Notes: generated by a model from the sequence alone, not told the origin. Positions 52,955-61,940 are shown, counted from the stretch's first letter. The stretch is DNA of 64,000 nt from Schleiferiaceae bacterium (GCA_018402665.1 JAGYIN010000008.1:1-64000), one strand, 5' to 3'. Numbers and translations are program-made.

Positions 52955-54689
52955 TGGGCTCTGTTGCGGTGTGTTTTAGAAGGTATTCCGGGTGTGTCCA
53001 TCCCCACGGTGCTTGAACGTCGTATCCCTCAACACGCTTTGCTCCATACATGCTCACGAGTGGAATATGCAGCATTTCTACTCTTCCACTGGCATAGGTG
53101 ATGCGCAAATCTATTGGCATCGGGAAGAGGCCTTTTCGTTCAAGGAGGATCTCAGCACCCTTAGCATCGCTGCGCGTCAATGATACGGCGTAATCTATAC
53201 TTTTTACCTGGTCGACATAATAGCTGAGGTACCAATCCAACTCGAGATCCGATTCACGCTCCATGATGCGAATAAAATCTTCTGGTTTCGGGTGCTTGAA
53301 CTGCCATTGGTTCCAGTACCGCTTCATGCCACGAGCGAAAGGTTCTTCGCCGATGATGTATTCTAATTGGTTTAAAAACAGCGCTCCGGCACTGTAACTA
53401 TTGATACCATAGGTGCGGTTGTATTTAAAATGATCTGCAGGTGTGCTGAGCGGTTCGCGAAGGCCGGAGGTGTCTAAATAAACATAGGCTCTGTAGGCCC
53501 CAAGGTGTGGATTGCTTTCGCCACGGCTGAAAAGAACATTCATACACTCCTCCTCTGCATAGGAGGTGAAGCCCTCGTCCATCCATGGATAGGCCGCTTC
53601 ATTGGTTCCGATCACGCCGTAATACCAATTGTGCGTTCCTTCGTGTACAAAAAGTCCGGTAAAGCCCTCGAAATCATCACCACCACCAAGCATCATGGTA
53701 CACATGGGATATTCCATACCGCCATCTCCGCCTTGAATCAGTGAGAATTGTTTGTAGGGATATTTGCCAAAATGTTGCGCCATAAAATCAAAGTACCCCT
53801 GAAGGTAGCCGTCCTGGATTTTGTCCCAATTCGCTTCGTTTGCCGTTTTGGGATCGTACAATAGGTGCACTAAAGGACCGTTTTCGATCTGAAGCTGCAC
53901 GTGTTTGTAATCCGGATCGGCAGCGAAGGCAAAGTCGTGCACGCTATCTGCTTTGAAGTGCCAGGTGCGGAGTTCATTGCGCCCTAATCGAACCTTTTTT
54001 ACTCCGCCGTAGCCGAAACCAACGTCTTCCGGGTTTTGCAGGTAGCCGGTGCCGCCAAGCACGTAATTTTTATCGATGTGAACAGTCACATCAAAGGTTC
54101 CCCAGACGCCGTAAAACTCACGTCCAACGTATTGGTCCGGGTGCCAGCCGTCTTTATCGTATTCTGCAAGCTTAGGATACCATTGGGTCATGGTAAATTC
54201 AACACCCTCTTTGTTGTTCCAACCAGAACGGCGAATCTGTTTTGGAACCTGCGCGTTCCAACGCATCTCAAACGTGGTACTTTCGCCAGGAAGCAGCGGC
54301 TCGGCAAGGGCACATTTCAACACGGTTCCGTTCACTTCCCAACCCAGCGGCATTCCGTTTTGAGTGAGCTCACGAACCTCTTGAAAGCCAATTTCATCCT
54401 GGCCAAGCCCGTAAATACGGTCCGTTACCCGACGGTCTGGATCTTTGATGGTTCTCGAGCGCACATCCATCATACTGCCCGGTTGAAACGCATTGAAGTA
54501 CAGGTGGAAATACGCCTTTTGAAGGGTGTCGGGACTGTTGTTGGTGTACAGGACCTTCTGGTAGCCGTCGTATTGATGGTTTTCCACATTCATGGTAATG
54601 TCCATGGTGTAGTCGACCGATTGTTGCCAGTACTGTCCGTGCGCAATTCCCGAAAACGTCAGAAACAACGCGAGTATAGTTTTCTTCAT
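52878..54689 (-). CDS. Secreted M1-family metallopeptidase
   Basis: A 603-residue protein with a signal peptide (MKKTILALFLTFSGIAHGQ). The gluzincin zinc motif is HEGTHNWYYG (HExxH) with the third ligand Glu in WMDEGFTSYAEE 18 residues on. The exopeptidase loop reads GGDGGMEYPM in place of GxMEN, as in the membrane-alanyl-aminopeptidase relatives of Bacteroidota. The C-terminus is beta-rich and ends without a type IX sorting tail. Likely a periplasmic or surface aminopeptidase. Confidence 0.92.
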   Translation of the reverse strand: MKKTILALFLTFSGIAHGQYWQQSVDYTMDITMNVENHQYDGYQKVLYTNNSPDTLQKAYFHLYFNAFQPGSMMDVRSRTIKDPDRRVTDRIYGLGQDEIGFQEVRELTQNGMPLGWEVNGTVLKCALAEPLLPGESTTFEMRWNAQVPKQIRRSGWNNKEGVEFTMTQWYPKLAEYDKDGWHPDQYVGREFYGVWGTFDVTVHIDKNYVLGGTGYLQNPEDVGFGYGGVKKVRLGRNELRTWHFKADSVHDFAFAADPDYKHVQLQIENGPLVHLLYDPKTANEANWDKIQDGYLQGYFDFMAQHFGKYPYKQFSLIQGGDGGMEYPMCTMMLGGGDDFEGFTGLFVHEGTHNWYYGVIGTNEAAYPWMDEGFTSYAEEECMNVLFSRGESNPHLGAYRAYVYLDTSGLREPLSTPADHFKYNRTYGINSYSAGALFLNQLEYIIGEEPFARGMKRYWNQWQFKHPKPEDFIRIMERESDLELDWYLSYYVDQVKSIDYAVSLTRSDAKGAEILLERKGLFPMPIDLRITYASGRVEMLHIPLVSMYGAKRVEGYDVQAPWGWTHPEYLLKHTATEPIISIEIDPSKRLLDIDRTNNVWNID

Positions 54690-54699
54690 GGTATAAGGG

Positions 54700-55560
54700 T
54701 TATATGAAGTAATGGTCTAGGCGACCGTTATCCGCAAGACGCGGTCCTTTTTCTGTCATTTCTAGGGTACAAACCTCGTTGTAGGCATCGTGCTCTAGAA
54801 ATAAATGATAGCCGTTTTCCGCCGCCTCGGTAAAGATTCTTGTCCGTTCGTCGAGCGTGAGTAGTGGGCGGGTATCGTATCCCATGACATAGGGCAACGG
54901 GATGTGTCCAGTGGAAGGTAAGAGGTCCGCCATAAAGACCAATGTTTTGCCCTTGTAGTCGAGAATAGGACACATTTGTGCGTCGGTATGGCCGTTGACG
55001 ACAAACGCGTCGAAACCTAAGCCGGTATTGATGCGGTGCTGGTTTTCCGGAGCCGCTATGAATTTTAATTGACCACGTTCTTGAAGCGGCAAGATGTTTT
55101 CAGAAAGGAAACTGGCCCGTTCGCGAGCATTGGGTTTTATGGCCCAATTCCAATGACGATCGTTTGTCCAATACGTTGCATTTTTAAATGCAGGTTCGTA
55201 TCCCGTGCGGTCTTTGTTCCACTGAACGGCGCCGCCGACGTGATCAAAGTGCAGGTGCGTAAGGAAGACATCAGTGATCTGATCGCGATTAAACCCTCGT
55301 AGTGCGAGGGAGGCGTCAAGGCTGTGATTGCCGTGGAGGTAATAATGTGAAAAGAATTTCTCGCTCTGTTTGTTGCCGATTCCTGTATCGATCAAAATTA
55401 ATCGGTCCCCGTCTTCAATGAGCAAAGAGCGCATGGCCCAGGTACAAAGATTCTTTTCATCTGCGGGATTCGTGCGCTCCCAAAGGCCCTTTGGCACAAC
55501 ACCAAACATGGCGCCGCCGTCAAGCTTAAAGTTTCCCGTGTGTATAGGGTGAAGGGTCAT
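54700..55560 (-). CDS. Metallo-beta-lactamase-fold hydrolase
   Basis: A 286-residue protein starting MTLHPIHTGNFKLDGG. The zinc motif THLHFDHVGG lies near residue 105, with LIDTGIG before it and VVNGHTDAQMC, VFMADLLPS and LEHDAYNE supplying the other ligands. The arrangement resembles quorum-quenching lactonases and related esterases, but the substrate is undetermined. The ATG at 55560 is preferred over a TTG 21 bp upstream. It lies 10 bp before the M1 gene on the same strand. Confidence 0.87.
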   Translation of the reverse strand: MTLHPIHTGNFKLDGGAMFGVVPKGLWERTNPADEKNLCTWAMRSLLIEDGDRLILIDTGIGNKQSEKFFSHYYLHGNHSLDASLALRGFNRDQITDVFLTHLHFDHVGGAVQWNKDRTGYEPAFKNATYWTNDRHWNWAIKPNARERASFLSENILPLQERGQLKFIAAPENQHRINTGLGFDAFVVNGHTDAQMCPILDYKGKTLVFMADLLPSTGHIPLPYVMGYDTRPLLTLDERTRIFTEAAENGYHLFLEHDAYNEVCTLEMTEKGPRLADNGRLDHYFI

Positions 55561-55711
55561 AATGGATAGGATTTTCGGCAAGTTACAAAGCAGTCACGTA
55601 ATAGATATCACGTCGTGCGCCCATGAATGTTGTTTAATTTACTTTTAGATAAGGATGAACTAAACCGACCCTTTTATCCTTGTATAAGTCATTAACTAAT
55701 TGAACAAGAAC

Positions 55712-57307
55712 ATGAAAGCAAGCTCTAAGCAACTACCTATCGCAGAGTTTGAACCGCCAAAACCGTTCAAATGGAACCAGTACTTAATTAACGGAACCAT
55801 CGAACACTGGGAGGGAGACTTCGAAGAAGTATACAGCCCCATGGGTAAGGTTTCAAAAGACGGTATTACGGAAAGAGTGTACCTAGGCGCATCACCAACG
55901 CTGGACGAGGCAGCTGGACTTAAAGCACTTCAGGCGGCAAAATCAGCATACAACAATGGACGCGGCTATTGGCCTACCGCAGGTGCTTCTGCGCGAATCG
56001 TGGCGATGGAGAAATTTGTGGCGCTTATGAAGGAAAAGCGTGAAGAGGTGAGCGAGCTGTTGATGTGGGAAATCGCAAAAAACAAAAGTGCAGCGTACAA
56101 GGAATTTGACCGTACCGTGGATTACATCTACGACACTATTGAAGAATATAAAGAGCTGCAGCGCAGGGGTTCACGCGTCGCAAGTAAGGACGGCGTAATC
56201 TCACAAATTCGTCGAGGACCGTTAGGAGTGGTCCTTTGTTTGGGGCCGTACAACTATCCGTTGAACGAGACCTTTTGTTTGCTCATTCCATCGTTGATTA
56301 TGGGCAATACGATTGTGTTTAAACCTGCTAAATATGGCGTTTTACTATTGACTCCGCTTATCGATGCGTTTAAAGAAGCGTTTCCACCAGGAGCGGTGAA
56401 TATTGTGTTTGGTAGAGGAAGAACATTGGCCGGACCCATTATGAAAACAGGTGATGTGGACGTCCTCGCGCTGATTGGAAATTCTAAAAGCTCGAACGCT
56501 TTGGTCGCGCAACACCCGAAACCGAACCGCTTACGTCAAGTACTGGGCCTTGAGGCAAAAAACCCGGCCATAGTCTTTGATGATGCCAATGTAGATAAGG
56601 CTGTTAAGGAATGTGTAAACGGCGCGTTGAGCTACAACGGTCAGCGCTGTACTGCGCTCAAGCTTATTTTCGTTCACAAATCCGTTTCAGAAGAGTTCCG
56701 CACGAAGTTTACGAAAGCGGTAGATGCATTGGCATTGGATCATCCTGCAACAAATAGCACGTTGACTCCCCTGCCCGAGCGAAATAAGGTGGCACAAATG
56801 GAGGCTTATGTGGATGATGCTGTCGCTAAAGGCGCTGCAGTTATTAACCAAAACGCCGGACGCGTTTCAGATACCGCGTTTTTTCCAGCGGTTTTGTATC
56901 CGGTTACCGATGAAATGGCCATTTTCCATGAAGAGCAGTTTGGACCGGTGGTTCCCATTGTTGAATATGAAGATTTAGAAGAGGTGATGACCTCTATTGC
57001 AGCATCTGACTGTGGGCAACAGTGCAGTCTGTTTAGCGACAATGAATTGACCATAGCCTATGCGGTAGACAACATGGTGAATCAGGTGTGTCGTGTGAAC
57101 ATCAACGCTTCATGTCAGCGCGGTCCGGATTATCTTCCGTTTACGGGAAGAAAGGACAGCGCGGTAGCTACATTGAGCGTGCACGATGCCTTGCGTTCGT
57201 TCTCAATTCGAACGCTCGTTGCGACGGGTACCGACCAAAAAGAATTGGTTGGAAACGTTATCTCAGGCGGACAAAGTACCTGGATGACGACCGATTATTT
57301 GTTGTAA
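55712..57307 (+). CDS. gapN: NADP-dependent non-phosphorylating glyceraldehyde-3-phosphate dehydrogenase GapN
   Basis: A 531-residue ALDH-superfamily enzyme. Catalytic Cys is in NGQRCTALKLIF and catalytic Glu in LGLEAKNPAIVF. LGPYNYPLNETFCLLIPSLIMGN and the GapN-like INASCQRGPDYLPFTGRKDS near the C-terminus separate it from other ALDHs. It oxidises glyceraldehyde 3-phosphate straight to 3-phosphoglycerate, making NADPH instead of ATP and bypassing Pgk. The ATG at 55712 is preferred over a TTG at 55700. It is monocistronic. Confidence 0.88.
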   Translation: MKASSKQLPIAEFEPPKPFKWNQYLINGTIEHWEGDFEEVYSPMGKVSKDGITERVYLGASPTLDEAAGLKALQAAKSAYNNGRGYWPTAGASARIVAMEKFVALMKEKREEVSELLMWEIAKNKSAAYKEFDRTVDYIYDTIEEYKELQRRGSRVASKDGVISQIRRGPLGVVLCLGPYNYPLNETFCLLIPSLIMGNTIVFKPAKYGVLLLTPLIDAFKEAFPPGAVNIVFGRGRTLAGPIMKTGDVDVLALIGNSKSSNALVAQHPKPNRLRQVLGLEAKNPAIVFDDANVDKAVKECVNGALSYNGQRCTALKLIFVHKSVSEEFRTKFTKAVDALALDHPATNSTLTPLPERNKVAQMEAYVDDAVAKGAAVINQNAGRVSDTAFFPAVLYPVTDEMAIFHEEQFGPVVPIVEYEDLEEVMTSIAASDCGQQCSLFSDNELTIAYAVDNMVNQVCRVNINASCQRGPDYLPFTGRKDSAVATLSVHDALRSFSIRTLVATGTDQKELVGNVISGGQSTWMTTDYLL

Positions 57308-57329
57308 AAGCAAAAGACATACATTCTAG

Positions 57330-57358
57330 AACCCCGGGCCATTGGTTCGGGGTTTTTT
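57330..57358 (+). terminator. Intrinsic terminator after gapN
   Basis: An 11-bp stem (AACCCCGGGCC/GGTTCGGGGTT, two G-U pairs, 3-base loop) followed by TTTTTT, 22 bp after the gapN stop. Confidence 0.82.
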
Positions 57359-57382
57359 GTTTGCTTGAAAGAGTGTTGTTCA

Positions 57383-57414
57383 GCGGATTGCCTTCGCTTC
57401 GCTCGGCGGACCGC
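57383..57414. repeat. REP-like hairpin element
   Basis: GCGG-A-TTGCC pairs with GGCGG-A-CCGC around a loop containing TTCGCTTCGCTC. The TTCGCTTCGCTCGGC core is of the kind found in dispersed bacterial palindromic repeats. Only one copy was noticed in this window. Confidence 0.4.
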
Positions 57415-57438
57415 AACCCACCTAAGGTCAGTAAGAAC

Positions 57439-57478
57439 GCCCCGGGTCCTTTGCTGTGCAAAGTCCTTGGGGTTTTTT
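57439..57478 (+). terminator. Terminator-like hairpin with T6
   Basis: Outer stem CCCCGGG against CTTGGGG (with G-U pairs) and inner stem CTTTGC/GCAAAG, then TTTTTT. No gene ends just before it, so it is either a second safety terminator for gapN or part of a short RNA. Confidence 0.5.
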
Positions 57479-57518
57479 ACTCATCCACACACTCAAGTAA
57501 ACTTGGTGTGTGTCTAAC

Positions 57519-57550
57519 TAAAAAACCCCAGTTCGCTATGCGAACCGGGG
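57519..57550 (-). terminator. Terminator of the tRNA-Cys gene
   Basis: On the minus strand an 11-bp stem (CCCCGGTTCGC/GCGAACTGGGG, one G-U pair) with a 3-base loop and six T, 15 bp after the tRNA 3' end. Confidence 0.8.
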
Positions 57551-57564
57551 CTTTTCTCATTCTG

Positions 57565-57635
57565 AGGTTCCGAGCGGACTCGAACCGCTGTAGCTGGTTT
57601 TGCAGACCAGTGCCTAGCCACTCGGCCACGGAACC
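57565..57635 (-). tRNA. tRNA-Cys (anticodon GCA)
   Basis: On the minus strand the acceptor stem GGTTCCG pairs with CGGAACC (7 of 7). The D-arm is GCC...GGC. The anticodon stem is CTGGT/ACCAG around the loop CTGCAAA, giving anticodon GCA. The T-arm contains GGTTCGAGTCC. Base 73 is T, the Cys identity discriminator. CCA is not encoded. It precedes its own terminator and lies downstream of folB-gltX on the same strand. Confidence 0.95.
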
Positions 57636-57689
57636 TTAGGGAGGCCAAAAATAGTAGAAAAATTGGTTTTGGCCCGAGTTTATTTTTTT

Positions 57690-58055
57690 CTATCGTTCTG
57701 CGGTGAACGTAAGTGCCACCCTTTCTACATCCCCGTTGATTGGGGGATTGAGTTTTGCTACGTTTACCCACGCTTTTTGAACGGATGGGTGTTCACTCAT
57801 TATGCGGTCAATCATGCGTTGACAGACGACTTCAAGAAGTTTAGCGCGAACGGCCATTTCTTCTTTGGCAATGGCATTGAGCGCCACATAATCTACGGTG
57901 TCGTTTAAATCGTCAGAGGCAACTGACGCGCTAAGGTCGGCCCAAACACTGATGTTGACTTCATAATTGGAGCCAATTACAGCCTCTTCATGCATGCAAC
58001 CGTGGTTGGTGTATATGCGGATACCGTGAACGTCGATCTGATGTAATGCTGCCAT
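57690..58055 (-). CDS. folB: Dihydroneopterin aldolase
   Basis: A 121-residue folate-synthesis enzyme. Family segments are VHGIRIYTNHGCMHEEAVIG near the start, with the substrate-binding Glu, and VDYVALNAI, followed by a C-terminal VNVAKLNPPINGDVERVALTF holding the Lys of the active site. Normal length. It follows gltX directly with a one-base overlap. Confidence 0.93.
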   Translation of the reverse strand: MAALHQIDVHGIRIYTNHGCMHEEAVIGSNYEVNISVWADLSASVASDDLNDTVDYVALNAIAKEEMAVRAKLLEVVCQRMIDRIMSEHPSVQKAWVNVAKLNPPINGDVERVALTFTAER

Positions 58056-59578
58056 TATCCCAACACTTCAATTGCTTTAGAAATACGTGCGAGCACCTCG
58101 TCTTTGCCTAAGACAGCGCAAATGGTAAACATGCTTGGCCCCATGCCTTTTCCAGTTACCGCAAGACGGAAGGAAGGACCAACCTTACCAAAGCCCAGTT
58201 CCTTTTCCGTTAAATAGCCTTTAAAGCAAGCTTCAATAGCTTCGGAAGTAAAGTCGGGCAGTGCTTTAAATCGCGCTGCGAGATCCTTCATCATTGGGGC
58301 ACTTTCCTCGTTCCATTTTTTAGCACGAGTTTTCTCGTCGTACTCCGTGGGTGTTTCAAAAAGGAAACGGCCTTCTTCGAGTAAATCCTGCGGGAAGGTC
58401 GCGCGTTCACTCATCATCGTTGCGATAGTACCGAGGTGCGCTTCGTTGTAGGACAGGCCTTCGTTATCTAATACATTTTTCAGTTCGTGTGCCAATTCTG
58501 CTTCGCTTAAATCGCGCAAATACAATTGGTTGAACCATTTACCTTTCTCAAAATCAAACTTAGCGCCAGACTTTGAAACCTTGCTCAAGTCGAAAGCATC
58601 AACCAGTCCTTGCAGGTCAAAAATTTCTTGTTCAGTACCGGGATTCCAACCCAATAACGCAAGCATGTTGATAAAGGCTCCTGGGAAGAAACCAAATTCG
58701 CGGTAGCCGCTTGCGGTTTCTCCTGTTTCATCGTTTTTCCAGTCGATCGGGAAAACCGGGAAGCCTAAACGGTCGCCGTCTCGCTTGCTCAGCTTTCCAG
58801 GTCCGTCTGGTTTTAGAAGAAGCGGGAGGTGGGCGAAGGTTGGACAATCCCAACCAAATGCTTCATACAGCATTACGTGCAGCGGTGCAGAAGGCAACCA
58901 TTCTTCTCCACGAATGACATGGGTGATTTCCATTAAATGGTCGTCTACGATGTTGGCAAGGTGGTAGGTCGGCATTCCGTCCGCCTTAAACAAAACCTTA
59001 TCGTCCATATTGTTCGTATTTACGCTGACCCATCCGCGAATGGTATCTTCAAAACGCACTTCGTGATCACGTGGAAGTTTGATGCGCACCACGTAAGGTT
59101 CGCCAGCAGCAACTTTAGCATCAACCTCTTCTTTGGGAAGGGTTAAGGAGTTCTTCATGTTGCCGCGTGTGATATAATTGTACTGCCAATTCGCCGCACC
59201 GGCATCTTTCGCCATTTGACGCATTGTGTCCAATTCTTCACCGGTATCAAAAGCGATATAGGCCTTATCTGCGGCCAACAAACGCTCTGCGTATTCGCGG
59301 TACATCGGTTTGCGCTCGCTTTGACGGTACGGCCCGTTGCCGCGGTCTTCGCCGCCAATACCCTCGTCAGGCGAAATACCACACCACGCCAAAGCTTCTA
59401 CGATATATTTCTCTGCACCCGCAACAAATCGAGTTTGGTCCGTATCTTCGATACGAAGCAAGAAGTCACCGCCGTGCTTTTTGGCGAATAAATAGTTGTA
59501 CAAAGCGGTACGTACACCGCCTATGTGCAAGGGCCCCGTGGGTGAAGGAGCGAATCGAACGCGAACTTTTGAGCTCAT
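58055..59578 (-). CDS. gltX: Glutamate-tRNA ligase
   Basis: A 507-residue class I synthetase. RVRFAPSPTGPLHIGGVRTAL holds the HIGH-type motif and KLSKRDG the KMSKS-type motif. The C-terminal anticodon-binding helical domain ends the protein. Start at 59578 gives the usual MSSKVRVRFAPSP; an in-frame ATG at 59611 would lie at or before an exact promoter -7 element, so it is rejected. It is co-transcribed with folB and possibly tRNA-Cys. Confidence 0.96.
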   Translation of the reverse strand: MSSKVRVRFAPSPTGPLHIGGVRTALYNYLFAKKHGGDFLLRIEDTDQTRFVAGAEKYIVEALAWCGISPDEGIGGEDRGNGPYRQSERKPMYREYAERLLAADKAYIAFDTGEELDTMRQMAKDAGAANWQYNYITRGNMKNSLTLPKEEVDAKVAAGEPYVVRIKLPRDHEVRFEDTIRGWVSVNTNNMDDKVLFKADGMPTYHLANIVDDHLMEITHVIRGEEWLPSAPLHVMLYEAFGWDCPTFAHLPLLLKPDGPGKLSKRDGDRLGFPVFPIDWKNDETGETASGYREFGFFPGAFINMLALLGWNPGTEQEIFDLQGLVDAFDLSKVSKSGAKFDFEKGKWFNQLYLRDLSEAELAHELKNVLDNEGLSYNEAHLGTIATMMSERATFPQDLLEEGRFLFETPTEYDEKTRAKKWNEESAPMMKDLAARFKALPDFTSEAIEACFKGYLTEKELGFGKVGPSFRLAVTGKGMGPSMFTICAVLGKDEVLARISKAIEVLG

Positions 59579-59600
59579 GTTTATGTCGTTATAATTGGCG

Positions 59601-59630
59601 CAAAGGTACAATCGCCTAAACCATTAGGAA
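59601..59630 (-). promoter_or_regulatory. Candidate promoter for gltX-folB
   Basis: On the minus strand TACCTTTG at 59608-59601 is an exact TAnnTTTG match with TTC 19 bp upstream. It lies 22 bp before the gltX ATG at 59578. Confidence 0.5.
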
Positions 59631-59634
59631 ACAC

Positions 59635-59642
59635 TAACTTTG
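59635..59642 (+). promoter_or_regulatory. Candidate -7 element for the bacilliredoxin gene
   Basis: TAACTTTG matches TAnnTTTG exactly, 24 bp before the start at 59667; no good TTG at the expected upstream distance. Confidence 0.35.
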
Positions 59643-59666
59643 TTTAGATAAAAACACAATCAAAAT

Positions 59667-60080
59667 ATGTACCCAGAAGAAATGATCGCGCCCATGCGCG
59701 CGGAGCTAGCGAATAGCGGATATACGGAAACAAAGACTGCAGACGAAGTAAAATCAGCAATTAACGCAGACGGAACGACGTTTGTTGTAGTAAATTCTGT
59801 TTGTGGATGTGCAGCAGGATCTGCGCGTCCAGCAGCGATGGCCGTGGCAAAATCGGCGGTGAAACCTACTCGAATGATCACTGTTTTTGCAGGTAATGAC
59901 GTTGAAGCGGTGAATGAAGCGCGCAGTATGATGCAACCTTTCCCTCCGTCGTCACCGTCAATGGCGTTGTTTAAAAACGGTGAATTGGTCCACATGGTAG
60001 AACGCCATCACATTGAAGGCCGCACCGCTGAAATGATCGCTGGAAACCTGCTTTCCGCTTTCGAAGAGCACTGCAAATAA
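59667..60080 (+). CDS. Bacilliredoxin (BrxA/BrxB, YphP/YqiW family)
   Basis: A 137-residue thioredoxin-fold protein. The active site is the family CxC form NSVCGCAAGSARPA near residue 50. Bacilliredoxins remove bacillithiol from proteins, and Bacteroidota with bacillithiol synthesis carry them. No bsh genes are in the window, so thiol use is inferred. It is divergent from gltX. Confidence 0.92.
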   Translation: MYPEEMIAPMRAELANSGYTETKTADEVKSAINADGTTFVVVNSVCGCAAGSARPAAMAVAKSAVKPTRMITVFAGNDVEAVNEARSMMQPFPPSSPSMALFKNGELVHMVERHHIEGRTAEMIAGNLLSAFEEHCK

Positions 60081-60110
60081 CAGACCTACAGAACACCACC
60101 ACAGCACGCA

Positions 60111-61265
60111 ATGGACGACAAGAACTTACATATTGAAACCTTAGCTATTCACGGTGGACAGCAGCACGACCCTTCTACAGGAGCCGTAATGCCGCCTATT
60201 TATCAAACCTCGACATATGTTCAGGAATACCCCGGACAGCATAAGGGTTATGAATACAGCCGAAGTGGAAACCCAACGCGCACGGCCCTAGAAAATGCTA
60301 TTGCGAGTATCGAAGGCGGTACCCACGGCGCAGCTTTTGGTTCAGGTTTAGCAGCCATCGATTGCATGTTAAAGTTCTTAAGTCCCGGTGACGAAGTCAT
60401 TGCGTGCAACGATTTATACGGCGGTACGTACCGATTATTCACAAAGATGTTCTCCAACTACGGCATCCAATTCAAATTTGTCGACATGAGCAACGACCAG
60501 TGGCACAGCGCTGTGAGCGAATCGACAAAAATGCTGTGGATGGAAACGCCGACCAATCCAATGCTCAATGTTTTAGACATTGAGGCGGCTTCAAAAGTGG
60601 CGAAAGCACACGGACTGATCCTTGTCGTGGACAACACCTTTGCCACGCCGTACTTGCAACGCCCATTAGATTTAGGTGCGGATGTGGTTATGCACAGCGG
60701 CACGAAGTATTTGGGCGGACATAGTGATGTGGTTTTAGGATTACTGGCAACGAAAGATGAGGCCATAGCTGAAAAGATGTATTTCATTCAAAACGCATCC
60801 GGCGCGGTTCTAGGTCCTATGGACAGTTTTTTAGCGTTACGTGGAATCAAAACCTTGCATGTACGCATGGACAGGCATTGCGAAAACGGCGAGGCTGTTG
60901 CACATTACCTCGAGGCACACCCTGCAGTCGGAAACGTATATTGGCCGGGGCTTAAGGACCATAATGGTCACGAAGTTGCGAAACGACAAATGAAGAAATT
61001 CGGCGGAATGGTAAGCTTTACCGTCAAAGGTGCCGGTTTTGAAAAAACCGCTGAGGTGGTAAGTGCCCTTCGTGTGTTTACACTGGCAGAAAGTTTGGGT
61101 GGCGTGGAATCTCTAGCGGGACATCCAGCATCCATGACACATGCGTCTATTCCTAAGGAAGAGCGTGAGAAAGTAGGGGTTACAGATAACCTTATTCGCC
61201 TTTCTGTGGGCATTGAAAATGTACAAGATTTGCTTGCTGATCTGGAGCAGGCACTCGCAAAATAA
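60111..61265 (+). CDS. Cystathionine gamma-synthase/lyase family PLP enzyme
   Basis: A 384-residue PLP-dependent trans-sulfuration enzyme. The PLP Lys is in MHSGTKYLGGHSDVVLG near residue 205. Other hallmarks are YEYSRSGNPTRTALE, GSGLAAID and VDNTFATPYLQRPL. The C-terminal ESLGGVESLAGHPASMTHASIP fits the gamma-synthase/gamma-lyase branch, which cannot be split safely by eye. It acts in methionine or cysteine metabolism. It is 30 bp after the bacilliredoxin gene, so thiol metabolism links the two. Confidence 0.92.
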   Translation: MDDKNLHIETLAIHGGQQHDPSTGAVMPPIYQTSTYVQEYPGQHKGYEYSRSGNPTRTALENAIASIEGGTHGAAFGSGLAAIDCMLKFLSPGDEVIACNDLYGGTYRLFTKMFSNYGIQFKFVDMSNDQWHSAVSESTKMLWMETPTNPMLNVLDIEAASKVAKAHGLILVVDNTFATPYLQRPLDLGADVVMHSGTKYLGGHSDVVLGLLATKDEAIAEKMYFIQNASGAVLGPMDSFLALRGIKTLHVRMDRHCENGEAVAHYLEAHPAVGNVYWPGLKDHNGHEVAKRQMKKFGGMVSFTVKGAGFEKTAEVVSALRVFTLAESLGGVESLAGHPASMTHASIPKEEREKVGVTDNLIRLSVGIENVQDLLADLEQALAK

Positions 61266-61271
61266 CAGCGT

Positions 61272-61940
61272 ATGAATAGCAAGTTTGCCGTTATAGGCCT
61301 TGGTGTTTTTGGATCAGCGATTGCGCGCAAGCTTGCTGAGCGTGGTGCCGATGTAATGGCCATTGATGAAAGTGAAGAGAAAGTGCAGCGCATGGCGCAA
61401 GACGTTCCCTTTGCGGTTGCGCTTGATGCAACGAACAAACAAGCGTTAGAAGCACAAAACATCCAAGACATGGATGCAGTGGTAGTGAGCATAGGCTCGA
61501 GCTTCCAGGAGATGCTTTTATGTGTTTTCCAATTGCAAGAAATGGGCGTGAAGAAAATCATTGCACGCGCGCAGGGACCCGTACAGCGGAAAATTCTTGA
61601 GAAAATGGGGCTTCAGCATATTTTGAGTCCGGAGCAGGAGGTTGCAAACAATGTTGTTGAGCAATTGACCAATCCGGGGGTGCTCATGTGTGTTCAATTA
61701 CCAGATAATTACGAAATTATTGAAGTTGAGGCACCGGTAAAAATAATTGGCCGCACGCTTGAGGATATTGGGCTGCGTAAAAAGTACAACATCAATTTAG
61801 TCACCGTTCTTCGCAAAGAAGGCGACGGTCACCACATCAATGGTGTACCCGGGCCAGATAGCGTAGTGAACAATGGAGATATCATTTTGGTGTTTGGCAA
61901 GATCAAAGACATTAATCGCTTTATTGAAATTAACGCTTGA
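61272..61940 (+). CDS. TrkA-family potassium channel regulatory protein (KtrA-like)
   Basis: A 222-residue RCK protein. The N-terminal Rossmann nucleotide-binding site is AVIGLGVFGSAIARKL, with Asp/Glu in DESEEKVQ. The C-terminal TrkA_C domain covers about residues 135-222. Such proteins gate KtrB/TrkH-type potassium channels in response to ATP/ADP or NAD. No channel gene is adjacent. It is 6 bp after the trans-sulfuration gene and overlaps the next gene by TGATG. Confidence 0.9.
   Translation: MNSKFAVIGLGVFGSAIARKLAERGADVMAIDESEEKVQRMAQDVPFAVALDATNKQALEAQNIQDMDAVVVSIGSSFQEMLLCVFQLQEMGVKKIIARAQGPVQRKILEKMGLQHILSPEQEVANNVVEQLTNPGVLMCVQLPDNYEIIEVEAPVKIIGRTLEDIGLRKKYNINLVTVLRKEGDGHHINGVPGPDSVVNNGDIILVFGKIKDINRFIEINA

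Noticed and set aside
57088-57639. Open frame of 183 codons on the plus strand over the gapN end and spacer
   Set aside because: It runs through the 3' end of gapN in another frame, three terminator hairpins and the antisense of tRNA-Cys; composition does not look like a protein.
18531-59080. Other CACGTG hexamers (for example 18532, 19204, 26144, 53885, 59075) as further parS sites
   Set aside because: Their flanks do not extend the GTTTCACGTGAAAC palindrome; only the two reported sites do.
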